Below are positions 1 to 7,046 of a stretch of DNA of 13,938 nt, in pieces. The stretch comes from Propionibacteriaceae bacterium (lineage in GTDB: Bacteria > Actinomycetota > Actinomycetes > Propionibacteriales > Propionibacteriaceae). Both the position numbers and the translations under genes were made by a program. Each line of letters opens with the position of its first letter. The stretch's first letter is position 1. The stretch lies in the NCBI GenBank assembly GCA_031282235.1, contig JAITED010000086.1, positions 1 to 13,938 on the forward strand, given 5' to 3'. The notes beneath the pieces are model-generated. The model had not been told where the DNA came from and did not search any database. It saw only the letters and a program-made list of their open reading frames with translations.

Positions 1-19
1 CGTATAAATGATTCATACG
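1..19. promoter_or_regulatory. Near-perfect palindrome at the window edge, possible operator or promoter
   Basis: The sequence CGTATAAATGATTCATACG reads almost the same on both strands; only the centre and one symmetric pair (positions 6 and 14) break the symmetry. It contains a TATAAA that could serve as a -10 element for the leader RNA, whose aptamer begins about 60 bases downstream. A matching -35 would lie outside the window. It could be an operator for a dimeric repressor, or part of a terminator of an unseen upstream gene. The symmetry is seen directly; the role is inference. Confidence 0.3.
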
Positions 20-75
20 CTCCGAACTGGAGTGGTGTACGCCGCCAGCGCGGAGTCTTGAGCGTTGGCGAGCAA

Positions 76-286
76 ACTGGCGACGGTGCTAGTCTTACTA
101 CCACAACTGAACAAACAAGCGTCACTGGTCGCAAACTAAGCGATAAATTAGGAATCCGGTGTGAATCCGGGGCTGCGACCTAACTGTGATGGCTGACGAA
201 TAGGCGATGTGCCACCTGCGCGGTTGAGATACCGCGTGGGGAAGGCGACCTAGGAGGATGAAGCCAGAGCCAGGAGACTAGCCAGT
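76..286 (+). promoter_or_regulatory. Cobalamin (AdoCbl-type) riboswitch aptamer
   Basis: This RNA element binds cobalamin and turns down the downstream operon. The conserved core is readable: GGAATCCGGTGTGAATCCGG at 151-170, then GGGCTG, AACTGTGA at 182-189, and the B12 box AGCCAGGAGACTAGCC at 268-283. A closing P1 stem is seen as ACTGGC (76-81) paired with GCCAGT (281-286). A variable arm is seen as CGCGGT (219-224) with ACCGCG (231-236). The usual CCCGCAAC of the core is altered here to CGACCTAAC. The downstream genes are corrinoid-uptake candidates, which agrees with the call. The exact 5' edge is uncertain by a few bases. Confidence 0.94.
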
Positions 287-411
287 GGCGCGTGAGAATC
301 GAACTCCTTAAGGCTTCGTTAGGGTTGCTCACGCAGTACGCCGCACCAATGTATGGTGCATTTAGGCTCACCCGATGGATTCTTTTAAGGATAAGTCGGG
401 GAGATTGCATC
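287..411 (+). promoter_or_regulatory. Riboswitch expression platform with a hairpin covering the first ribosome binding site
   Basis: Between the aptamer and the first start codon three local stems can be drawn. GCGTGAG (290-296) pairs with CTCACGC (328-334). GCACCA (343-348) pairs with TGGTGC (354-359). CTCaCCCGA (367-375, one bulged A) pairs with TCGGGGAG (396-403). The last stem buries the GGGGAG ribosome site (398-403) of the gene starting at 412. CTCAC occurs both at 328-332 and 367-371, so GTGAG (292-296) could choose between them and open or close the sequestering stem. No T-run follows any stem, so control of translation is more likely than termination. The pairings are seen; the switching is inference. 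Confidence 0.45.
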
Positions 412-774
412 ATGGCTAGCGGTGTTACGGGCACTTCGAGGGTGTCGCGGTACTGGCAACTTGACGACCCACTTTCCGCGCATGACGAGGCGTTACTCGC
501 CCCCATCAAGGCGTTTTACGCCGAACGCGGCTTCACTCCAGTACAGTCGCAGATTCCCAGCTCCGGCGTTATCAAGCAGCGTTTCCGTACTTGGGGTAAC
601 GCGGTGCGCGCCGCCGGACTGCCGTGGGTCAACTATCCCGAACAACAGCAATTACGTATCGCCGCGCGGGCTGCCGCTACCGCTACGGCTGCGACGAGTG
701 CGGCAGGTGCGGCGGGTGCGGCAGAAGATACGAACCCTCCGGGCGATAGCAACTACAGAAAGCATGAGGTGTAA
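412..774 (+). CDS. Small protein with a homing-endonuclease-associated-repeat-like domain, first gene of the B12-controlled operon
   Basis: This 120-residue soluble protein has no signal peptide or membrane segment. Residues about 27-70 resemble the homing endonuclease associated repeat (HNH_repeat): a helix with AFYAERGFTPVQSQ, then IKQRFRTWGNAVRAAGLP, matching the family pattern of 'GrxPt ... rFgsWnxAlxaAGl'. That module is thought to be a small DNA-binding fold and here stands alone without any nuclease motif. Residues about 80-107 are an alanine-rich tail coded by GCG/GCT repeats. The start at 412 was chosen because GGGGAG lies 8 bases upstream; the frame is open further back to 292, but that would run into the riboswitch platform. 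The gene ends 3 bases before the DUF4430 gene. It might be a regulator of the operon, but this is inference. The gene is likely real; its function is unknown. Confidence 0.72.
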   Translation: MASGVTGTSRVSRYWQLDDPLSAHDEALLAPIKAFYAERGFTPVQSQIPSSGVIKQRFRTWGNAVRAAGLPWVNYPEQQQLRIAARAAATATAATSAAGAAGAAEDTNPPGDSNYRKHEV

Positions 775-777
775 CCG

Positions 778-1647
778 ATGTTGAAACTCTCCAAAGGCAT
801 GATTGCAGGTGCCGTCGGCATCGTGTCCGTACTCGTATTAGCCATCGTAGTCATTGTGACTACGGGTGGGGCGCCTAATCCCGAACCATCTGGGGGTGGA
901 GGAGGCAGTTCTCCCGTGGTAACGCCGTCGCAATCGCCCAGCCTGACCCCCAGCGCTAGTGACAGCGTTACCGCTGAAACCCCATCGGATACTACCGCTG
1001 CGGGACAGACGACCACCGGCGGGGCTGCCACCACCACGGCTAACAACAATAACAACCCCACTACCGCTAACACCTCGCGCCCGAACACCACTACGGCACC
1101 TCCCGGTACGAGTACGGCACCCCCGGCTCCCCAGACTACTGCTGGCACCACTGCCTCCACTAGTTCCTCGTCCACTACAGCTCCCGCATCCTCCACGACG
1201 AGCACGACTACCGCTACGATGAGCACTACAACCACGACCACCACGACCACCACTGCAGCGCCGACGCTGCACGTCACCTTGAGTATCGACTGCCTCACGG
1301 CGGCTGGTACTAAGGGGTGCCCGGCTAACGGCTGGATTCTCAATGGGGCGACAGTGGAGTTCACTGCGGGCGAAACAGTCTTTGACGTGCTGAAACGCGA
1401 AACTCGCAGTCGGGGTATCCACATGGCATCGCGTTATACTCCGGCGTATAACAGCGCATACATAGAGTGCATCTCCAACATCTGCGAGTTCGACGGCGGT
1501 AGGGAGAGCGGATGGATGTATTCGGTGAACGGTTGGTATCCCAACTATGGCGCTAGCCGGTATGAACTGCAAAATGGCGATGTTATCAAGTGGCGTTACA
1601 CCTGCAGCTTGGGCAAGGACATCGGCGGCGGCAACGCGCTGGGATAG
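778..1647 (+). CDS. Membrane-anchored DUF4430 (transcobalamin C-terminal-like) surface protein on a Thr/Pro-rich stalk, probable corrinoid-capture protein
   Basis: The 289-residue protein has three parts. A basic N-terminus with a hydrophobic helix (about 8-28) and no lipobox Cys suggests a signal anchor. Residues about 35-162 form a low-complexity Ser/Thr/Pro/Gly stalk, ending in ten consecutive Thr (150-159). Residues about 165-289 match DUF4430, the fold related to the C-terminal domain of transcobalamin/intrinsic factor, with GWMYSVNGWYPNYG (245-258) and NGDVIKWRYTC (266-276) as hallmark motifs. Five Cys (172, 181, 231, 236, 276) lie in the globular domain, so disulfides are possible with one left over. 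A GAGGTG ribosome site precedes the ATG. The cobalamin riboswitch upstream and ECF genes 3 bases downstream support a role in binding a corrinoid outside the membrane and handing it to the S component. The family is well supported; the ligand is inferred. Confidence 0.88.
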   Translation: MLKLSKGMIAGAVGIVSVLVLAIVVIVTTGGAPNPEPSGGGGGSSPVVTPSQSPSLTPSASDSVTAETPSDTTAAGQTTTGGAATTTANNNNNPTTANTSRPNTTTAPPGTSTAPPAPQTTAGTTASTSSSSTTAPASSTTSTTTATMSTTTTTTTTTTAAPTLHVTLSIDCLTAAGTKGCPANGWILNGATVEFTAGETVFDVLKRETRSRGIHMASRYTPAYNSAYIECISNICEFDGGRESGWMYSVNGWYPNYGASRYELQNGDVIKWRYTCSLGKDIGGGNALG

Positions 1648-1650
1648 ATT

Positions 1651-2544
1651 ATGCGCGACGCTGACGCTTTTTCGTCTTTACACCCTGCGGTGCTGTTCGG
1701 CTATTTTGTACTCATCGTGGGCGTGAACGTGGTGTTCATGCACCCGTTAGTGCTGGGCATCTCGTTTCTGGGGGCGTTGGCGTATGCGGCGTATCTGGTG
1801 CGCTGGGCGGGGCTGCGTAAACTGCTGCCCGGACTACTGATAATGATGGTGATAGCCGCGCTGTTTAATCCAATCTTCAACCATCGCGGTGTAACCATGC
1901 TGTTCTACTGGAACGACAACCCCATCACGCTAGAGGCGATAATATACGGCGGGGTGGCGGCGCTGATGATTGGGTCGGTGCTGCTGTGGTTTGTGAGCTA
2001 CAACAAGGTGATGACTTCGGATAAGTTTCTCTGTGTGTTCGGGCACGTCGTCCCGGCGCTCTCGCTGATTTTCGCTATGGTGTTGCGGTTCGTGCCGCGC
2101 TACTTCGCGCAAGCCAAACGTATCGCTGCCGCGCAACGGGGCATCGGACGTGATGTCGCCTCCGGGTCGTGGTACGCCCGCGCCCGGCACGGTTCAGCGG
2201 TGCTATCCATCATGCTCACCTGGGCGCTGGAAAACGCAGTTGACACCTCGGATTCCATGTTGGCTAGGGGTTACGGCCTGCCGGGGCGCACTGCGTATAC
2301 CGATTTTAAGGTTCGGGAACGCGATTTTATGGCGGCGTTGGCGCTGGGCGGCTCGGGGTTAGTGGTGGTGGTAGCCATCGTGGCCGGGGTGTTGCACGCT
2401 GAGTATTTCCCCGCTTACGCGGTGGGCGATTGGTCGGTGGCGGCGTGGTTGGCGTTGGGTGCTTGGATGTTGATATGTGCGGCTCCGCTGCTGCTGGGGC
2501 TTAGAGAGGAGGCGGTATGGCGCTCGCTCAGGTCGAATCTTTAA
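1651..2544 (+). CDS. ecfT: ECF transporter transmembrane scaffold protein EcfT
   Basis: This 297-residue integral membrane protein is the T component of an energy-coupling-factor importer. It links the two ATPase domains to the substrate-binding S component. Hydrophobic segments lie at about 15-50, 60-72, 98-118, 134-148 and two near the C-terminus (about 228-250 and 263-285). The cytoplasmic coupling helices carry the family's short Ala-Arg-Gly-type signatures: AQRG at 161-164 and MLARGYGLPGRT at 203-214. The length is usual for the family. It starts 3 bases after the DUF4430 stop, and its last 28 bases overlap the ATPase start, so translational coupling is likely. A dedicated T and A pair beside a single S component is the group I ECF arrangement. 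Confidence 0.93.
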   Translation: MRDADAFSSLHPAVLFGYFVLIVGVNVVFMHPLVLGISFLGALAYAAYLVRWAGLRKLLPGLLIMMVIAALFNPIFNHRGVTMLFYWNDNPITLEAIIYGGVAALMIGSVLLWFVSYNKVMTSDKFLCVFGHVVPALSLIFAMVLRFVPRYFAQAKRIAAAQRGIGRDVASGSWYARARHGSAVLSIMLTWALENAVDTSDSMLARGYGLPGRTAYTDFKVRERDFMAALALGGSGLVVVVAIVAGVLHAEYFPAYAVGDWSVAAWLALGAWMLICAAPLLLGLREEAVWRSLRSNL

Positions 2545-4253
2545 CTTTCAGTTACGCCAATACGACGCAGGACGTACTGCATGATGTGAACCTCAGCGTG
2601 GAAGCTGGTCAGTTTGTGCTACTCATCGGGCAGTCCGGCTGCGGCAAAACCACGCTGTTGCGGCATCTGAAGTCGGCGCTCACGCCATACGGTACGCGCT
2701 CCGGCGTGGTGCGTTTTGATGGTCGCGCACTGGCCGATGTGCCGCTCGCGGAACAGGCACGCCGAGTGGGTTTCGTATTACAAAATCCGGATAATCAGAT
2801 TGTCACCGATAAGGTGTGGCATGAGTTGGCGTTCGGTTTGGAGTCGCTCGGCGTGCCCACTCCGGTAATCCGGCGGCGGGTGGCCGAGATGGCCAGTTTC
2901 TTCGGCATCGGCGAGTGGTATCACCGAGACGTTGACACCCTCTCGGGCGGGCAGAAGCAGCTGCTCAATCTGGCAGCCGTGATGACGATGCAACCCGACC
3001 TGTTGGTGTTGGACGAACCCACCGCGCAGTTAGACCCGATAGCGGCGGTCGATTTTCTGGCCGCGACCAAACGTATCAACGACGAGTTGGGCACCACCGT
3101 TTTAGTTACCGAGCACCGCCTCGAAACCGCGTTCCCGCTCTCCGACCGAGTGGTGGTGATGAGCGCCGGGCGCGTGGTCGCCGATGCCACCCCCCACACC
3201 GTCGGCGCAGTGTTAGCTCGTCACGCCGACCCGATGGTTACTGCCCTACCTGCCGCCGCCCGCCTAGCCCTAGCCCTAGACGGTGTGGACAACTCCTCCG
3301 CTCCCGTAAGCATCAGAGAGGGTCGTACGTACTTAAGGCAGAAGTTAGCGGAGAATCCAGACAGCGCGAGTGTGACTAGTGTTCCGGACTTAAGGTACGA
3401 GCGGGGGCTTGGCTCCCATGCCGGAACATCCACCGACAAAACCAGCGTCTCAACCGGCATCATCACAGCGAACGACGTATGGTTTCGATACGAGCGTAAC
3501 GGGGATGACGTATTGCGCGGAGTGGATTTAGAGATACGGGCGGGGGAGTTTGCGTGTGTAGTGGGTGGCAACGGTAGCGGGAAAACGACGACTTTGGGGG
3601 TGCTCTCCGGGTTGCATAAACCGTATCGCGGTAAGGTGCGGATTCTCGGTCTTGACCCGGTGAAAGCGAAAGGCATGGAGTTGTTTCGCGCGGGGCTATC
3701 GGTGGTGCCGCAAGACCCGCAGACGTTGTTCATGCGGAACACCATCGGGGATGATTTGGACGATGCGGCTTCTCGGCAGTACACCGACCGCGACGAACGC
3801 CGCGAAGCGGTGGAACGTGCCGCTGCTACCGCTGAGATTACGTCATTGTTGAGCCGCCACCCTTACGATGTATCTGGCGGGGAGCAGCAGCGGGCGGCGT
3901 TAGCGATGGCGTTGTTGACGAATCCGAAACTGTTGCTGCTGGATGAGCCCACTAAAGGCATGGATGCTTTCTTCAAAGCCAGTTTGGCTGAAGTGTTGCA
4001 GAAGCTGGTGGATTCGGGGATGACTATCCTGATGGTGTCGCACGATGTGGAGTTTGCGGCAGCGTATACGTCGCGGTGTTTGCTGTTTTTCGATGGCGGG
4101 GTGGTAGCTGAGGGTACGCCCCGGGAGTTTTTCGCCGGGAACAGTTTCTACACCACAGCAGCCAACCGGCTAGGGCGCGGTTTGGTGCCGGGGGCGGTCA
4201 CCGTAACCGATTTGGTGGATTATTACCGAGCGTTGAGTGCGGAGTCCGTATGA
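2517..4253 (+). CDS. ecfA: Fused double-domain ECF transporter ATPase (EcfA1-EcfA2 type)
   Basis: One 578-residue chain contains both ABC ATPase halves that power the importer. Domain 1 has Walker A GQSGCGKT (38-45), Q-loop LQNPDNQI (88-95), signature LSGGQKQ (142-148), Walker B LLVLDEPT (162-169) and switch His200. Domain 2 has Walker A GGNGSGKT (350-357), Q-loop near VPQDPQ (397-402), signature VSGGEQQ (452-458), Walker B LLLLDEPT (472-479) and His509. All catalytic motifs are intact in both halves. The QNPDNQ-type Q-loop of domain 1 is typical of ECF/CbiO ATPases. A linker of roughly 60-70 residues (about 250-318), with no recognisable domain, joins the halves. GAGGAGG lies just upstream of the ATG inside ecfT, and the stop overlaps the next start as ATGA. 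Confidence 0.94.
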   Translation: MALAQVESLTFSYANTTQDVLHDVNLSVEAGQFVLLIGQSGCGKTTLLRHLKSALTPYGTRSGVVRFDGRALADVPLAEQARRVGFVLQNPDNQIVTDKVWHELAFGLESLGVPTPVIRRRVAEMASFFGIGEWYHRDVDTLSGGQKQLLNLAAVMTMQPDLLVLDEPTAQLDPIAAVDFLAATKRINDELGTTVLVTEHRLETAFPLSDRVVVMSAGRVVADATPHTVGAVLARHADPMVTALPAAARLALALDGVDNSSAPVSIREGRTYLRQKLAENPDSASVTSVPDLRYERGLGSHAGTSTDKTSVSTGIITANDVWFRYERNGDDVLRGVDLEIRAGEFACVVGGNGSGKTTTLGVLSGLHKPYRGKVRILGLDPVKAKGMELFRAGLSVVPQDPQTLFMRNTIGDDLDDAASRQYTDRDERREAVERAAATAEITSLLSRHPYDVSGGEQQRAALAMALLTNPKLLLLDEPTKGMDAFFKASLAEVLQKLVDSGMTILMVSHDVEFAAAYTSRCLLFFDGGVVAEGTPREFFAGNSFYTTAANRLGRGLVPGAVTVTDLVDYYRALSAESV

Positions 4254-4978
4254 GCACCAGCGTTAAAACCCGTCTCACTTGGCTGTTTGCATTAGTGGGG
4301 ATAGTGGCGGTTATCACGCTCGGGGTGTTGTTCCCGTTTGACCGCAACTACTATTTCATCGCGTTGGCAGTGATTACGCTGTCGATGTTGCCATTTTTGG
4401 CAGCGTTTGAGGGGCGTAAACCCGAAGCCCGCGAGATTGTGACGATTGCGGTGTTGACGGCGTTGGCGGTCGCGGGGCGCGCGGCTTTCTTCATGTTGCC
4501 GCAGTTCAAGCCCGGCATGGCGATTGTTATCCTCGCTGGGGTGGGGTTAGGGCGCGAATCCGGTTTCGTGGTGGGGGTGCTGCACGGTTTCATCTCCAAC
4601 TTCATCTTCGGACAAGGCCCTTGGACACCGTGGCAGATGTTCAGCTACGCCTTATGTGGGTTTTTGGCCGGAGTGTTCTTCTCCCGGAGCGCGGAACGCC
4701 ACTCCGGGTTTAGCAGCCCATTACAAAAAACACTTTTAATCATTTACGGCGCACTGGCTACGTTCGTAATCTACGGCCTACTGGTCGATTCCGCCTCAGT
4801 GCTGATTTGGTCATCCGAGTTTACTTGGTCTGCCGCCCGCGCCATCTACCTCTCCGGCATCCCTTTCAACGCCGTCCACGCTTTCGCCACCGCCGTATTC
4901 CTAACCCTGCTCTCCACCCTGATAGTAGAACGCCTAACCCGCCTAAAAACCCGCTACGGCCTATTTCAACCCCACTGA
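4250..4978 (+). CDS. ECF transporter S component, probable cobalamin/corrinoid-binding subunit
   Basis: This 242-residue membrane protein has about six to seven hydrophobic helices (about 10-27, 34-53, 65-82, 88-113, 132-146, 160-185, 205-227). It is the substrate-specificity subunit that binds the ligand from outside and topples in the ECF complex. Residues 70-78 (TALAVAGRA) match the Ala-rich helix and Arg common to S components. FMLPQFKP (81-88) and SNFIFGQGPWTPWQM (116-130) are characteristic of an S-component family that I associate with B12-riboswitch-controlled systems (CblT/CbrT-like). The length is somewhat above the usual ~200 residues because of an extra N-terminal helix pair. Its ATG overlaps the ATPase stop by four bases. 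The S-component call is strong; cobalamin as ligand rests on riboswitch and neighbour context, and a precursor such as cobinamide or dimethylbenzimidazole remains possible. Confidence 0.87.
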   Translation: MSTSVKTRLTWLFALVGIVAVITLGVLFPFDRNYYFIALAVITLSMLPFLAAFEGRKPEAREIVTIAVLTALAVAGRAAFFMLPQFKPGMAIVILAGVGLGRESGFVVGVLHGFISNFIFGQGPWTPWQMFSYALCGFLAGVFFSRSAERHSGFSSPLQKTLLIIYGALATFVIYGLLVDSASVLIWSSEFTWSAARAIYLSGIPFNAVHAFATAVFLTLLSTLIVERLTRLKTRYGLFQPH

Positions 4979-4989
4979 CCGAGTTTTCG

Positions 4990-5034
4990 GACATACGCAT
5001 TTTGACATACGTATTTTAGAGTTCGCAGCGTATG
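4990..5034. repeat. 14-bp tandem direct repeat and inverted repeat between convergent genes
   Basis: GACATACGCATTTT (4990-5003) is followed immediately by GACATACGTATTTT (5004-5017), with one mismatch. The CATACG of the second copy (5006-5011) is also complementary to CGTATG (5029-5034). A small CCGA/TCGG stem sits at 4979-4990. The spacer lies between the end of the ECF operon and the end of the response-regulator gene, so a weak two-way terminator is one reading, although no strong GC stem with a T-run is present. The repeats are seen; the role is unknown. Confidence 0.45.
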
Positions 5035-5038
5035 ACAT

Positions 5039-5728
5039 TCACACCTTGACTAGGCCGGTTTCGTAGGCGAATAGCACTAGGGAAACGCGGTCGCGGGCGC
5101 CCAGTTTTGTCAGTAGATGGCCGATGTGGGTTTTTACGGTGCCAGCGGCCATGTAGAGGTTGGTGGCGATTTCGGCGTTAGTGGCACCTTTTGCTATCTC
5201 CACTAACACCTCTAGTTCGCGGTCGGTGAGCAGCGCGAGGCGAGGGTCGGATTCGGCACCGAGGGAGTTCGGGAGTCCGGGGACTACGTGATCCAACAGG
5301 CGGCGGGTGGCGCTAGGGGCGACCACTGAATCGCCTGCGGCTACGGTACGGATGGCTTGCAGCAGGTCGTCGGGGCGGGCATCCTTCAGCATGAAACCAC
5401 TGGCTCCCGCTTTTAAGCCTGCGAATACGTATTCGTCCAAGTCAAAAGTGGTTAGCACTAGCACCTTGGGGGCGTTCGGTTGCGCCGTGAGCAAACGGGT
5501 GGCTTCCACGCCATCCATGATGGGCATCCTGATGTCCATCAGCACCACATCTGCCGTAGTGCCCCGCAACGCGGCGAGCGCAGTACGCCCATCGCCCGCC
5601 TCACCGACCACCCGCATGTCCGGTTCGCTGTTGATGAGCATCCGGAAGCCGCTGCGTACTAACTCCTGGTCATCCACCAAAAACACCCGTAACTCTGTGG
5701 TGCTTGTGGTGCTCGTTTCGTTCTCCAT
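5039..5728 (-). CDS. NarL/LuxR-family two-component response regulator
   Basis: This 229-residue DNA-binding protein is activated by phosphorylation. The receiver domain (about 13-130) has the acidic pair D19/D20, phospho-acceptor D65 in LMDIRMP, switch residues T93/T94, and K115. The C-terminal LuxR-type helix-turn-helix (about 165-227) shows LTDRELEVL, NAEIATNLYMAAGTVKTH and the typical recognition helix. The start at 5728 was chosen over an in-frame ATG at 5812 because the longer form would run into the kinase gene, and the chosen ATG follows GTAGGAAC at a good distance. The kinase gene ends 10 bases upstream, so the pair forms one operon. The target genes are not visible; the repeat-rich promoter at 10548-10623 is one candidate only. 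Confidence 0.93.
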   Translation of the reverse strand: MENETSTTSTTELRVFLVDDQELVRSGFRMLINSEPDMRVVGEAGDGRTALAALRGTTADVVLMDIRMPIMDGVEATRLLTAQPNAPKVLVLTTFDLDEYVFAGLKAGASGFMLKDARPDDLLQAIRTVAAGDSVVAPSATRRLLDHVVPGLPNSLGAESDPRLALLTDRELEVLVEIAKGATNAEIATNLYMAAGTVKTHIGHLLTKLGARDRVSLVLFAYETGLVKV

Positions 5729-5738
5729 ATTCGTGTTC

Positions 5739-7046
5739 CTACTTTCCAGCGGTTGACATCCGTATCGCATGGGGGCTGGGCAAAGGTAGCGTAGCCTGCA
5801 CGCTGAAACCACCGTTCGCGCCCGGCCCGGCGCTGAACTGCCCCCCCACGGCGGTGACCCGTTCCATCATGCCGCGCAATCCGTAGCCGATTTCGCCACC
5901 GCTCACCACCTCACCCAGCCCGTCGTCGCTGACGCTCACGCTCAACCAAGTGGGGGCATACGTAAGGCGCACATCGGCGCTGGCTTGCGCTCCGGCATGT
6001 TTGAGGAAGTTGGTCAACCCCTCTTGCACGATACGATACGCAGTCAGCGCGACGGCAGGCGGGATGTTGCCCGGCACCGTACCGTTCACCTCTAGCGTTA
6101 CTCGTTCTCCGGAGCGAGTCACCAACGTATTGATGTCGTCAAGCCCTGGGTTTGGGGTGAAGTCGGTTGCTGCCGGATTCGCGTTATCTTCCCCGCGCAG
6201 CACCCCGACGATACGCCGCATCTCTCCCAGCGCCTCCCGCCCGGTGTCACCGATGGTGTCCAGCGCGTTCACCGCTTCCGTAACATTTCCGGAGCGCGCC
6301 GCTGCCCGCCCCCCGTCTGCTTGCACAATCATCACCGAGAGCGAGTGCGCCACAATGTCATGCAGTTCCCGCGCGATGTTGGCGCGTACCCGCATCTGCG
6401 CCAGTCGCGCCTGCTCTTGACTCCACAGCGCCGCATCCCGGGCTTGCTGCTGCGCTATAGCGCGCCGTTCTGCCGCCTGTGCCACCCGGTCTGCGCTCAT
6501 TCGCCCCGCGAGATACGGCACTATTACCGCAGCGGCGCACACCAACATCACTGTCAGTGTCGCATTAACCCGCGAGAGCGGCGGGAGCGGCAGCGGGTCG
6601 GAGGCTAGATAACTCGGCAGTATCTGAAACCAGCGCAGTGGGCCGATAATCGCCCCAATCCCGCCTGGCAATAGCACCAGCCGCGACTTAGTGCCAGGCA
6701 TGTAGCGGGCATACGAGTAGACGCAGAACGGCACCGCTACCACTGCGGGCGAGGGCGCATTGAAGATGCTCACATGCAGCAACGCTCCCGCCGTAGCCAG
6801 CACCAACATCAGTTGCGGATTGAGGGTGCGCAACAGTTGCGACCAGCAGAGCAGCGTAATGGTGAGCAGCCAAGCCGCCGTAGCGAAATACGACCCGTTC
6901 GTCTGTTCCGAGACGAGACTCAACCCCCCCGGAAACATCGCTACCCCAAACAGCAGCATAGCGATAGCGATGTCAGTGGGCAGCGGATAGCGCTGCGGCC
7001 TGTGCTGTTCGCCGTCGCTTAAGCTACTGCTCGTATCCGTATTCAT
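5739..7046 (-). CDS. NarL-type sensor histidine kinase (HisKA_3/DesK family)
   Basis: This 435-residue membrane sensor phosphorylates the adjacent response regulator. Residues about 24-182 hold several hydrophobic segments with short loops, so sensing is probably within or at the membrane rather than by a large external domain. A helical, charged stretch (about 184-222) leads to the HisKA_3 dimerisation helix with RELHDIVAHSLSVM (226-239) and H229 as the phosphorylated His. The HATPase domain follows: N-box QEGLTNFLKHA (341-351), G1 box SDDGLGE (373-379) and GYGLRGMMERV (388-398). All catalytic motifs are present. The last bases lie 10 bases before the regulator's start. No clear ribosome site precedes the ATG at 7046, so a leaderless or weakly translated message is possible. 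Confidence 0.93.
   Translation of the reverse strand: MNTDTSSSLSDGEQHRPQRYPLPTDIAIAMLLFGVAMFPGGLSLVSEQTNGSYFATAAWLLTITLLCWSQLLRTLNPQLMLVLATAGALLHVSIFNAPSPAVVAVPFCVYSYARYMPGTKSRLVLLPGGIGAIIGPLRWFQILPSYLASDPLPLPPLSRVNATLTVMLVCAAAVIVPYLAGRMSADRVAQAAERRAIAQQQARDAALWSQEQARLAQMRVRANIARELHDIVAHSLSVMIVQADGGRAAARSGNVTEAVNALDTIGDTGREALGEMRRIVGVLRGEDNANPAATDFTPNPGLDDINTLVTRSGERVTLEVNGTVPGNIPPAVALTAYRIVQEGLTNFLKHAGAQASADVRLTYAPTWLSVSVSDDGLGEVVSGGEIGYGLRGMMERVTAVGGQFSAGPGANGGFSVQATLPLPSPHAIRMSTAGK

Noticed and set aside
292..411. Upstream in-frame extension of the first gene to 292
   Set aside because: It would overlap the riboswitch platform stems, has no ribosome site, and adds residues unlike the rest of the protein; the start at 412 has GGGGAG at 8 bases.
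753..1424. Long minus-strand open frame very rich in valine
   Set aside because: It is the complement of the Thr-rich stalk code (ACC/ACG read backwards gives GGT/CGT/GTG-type codons), not a gene.
4979..5017. Strong terminator of the ECF operon
   Set aside because: Only a 4-bp CCGA/TCGG stem is present and the T-stretches are short; kept only as a weak possibility.
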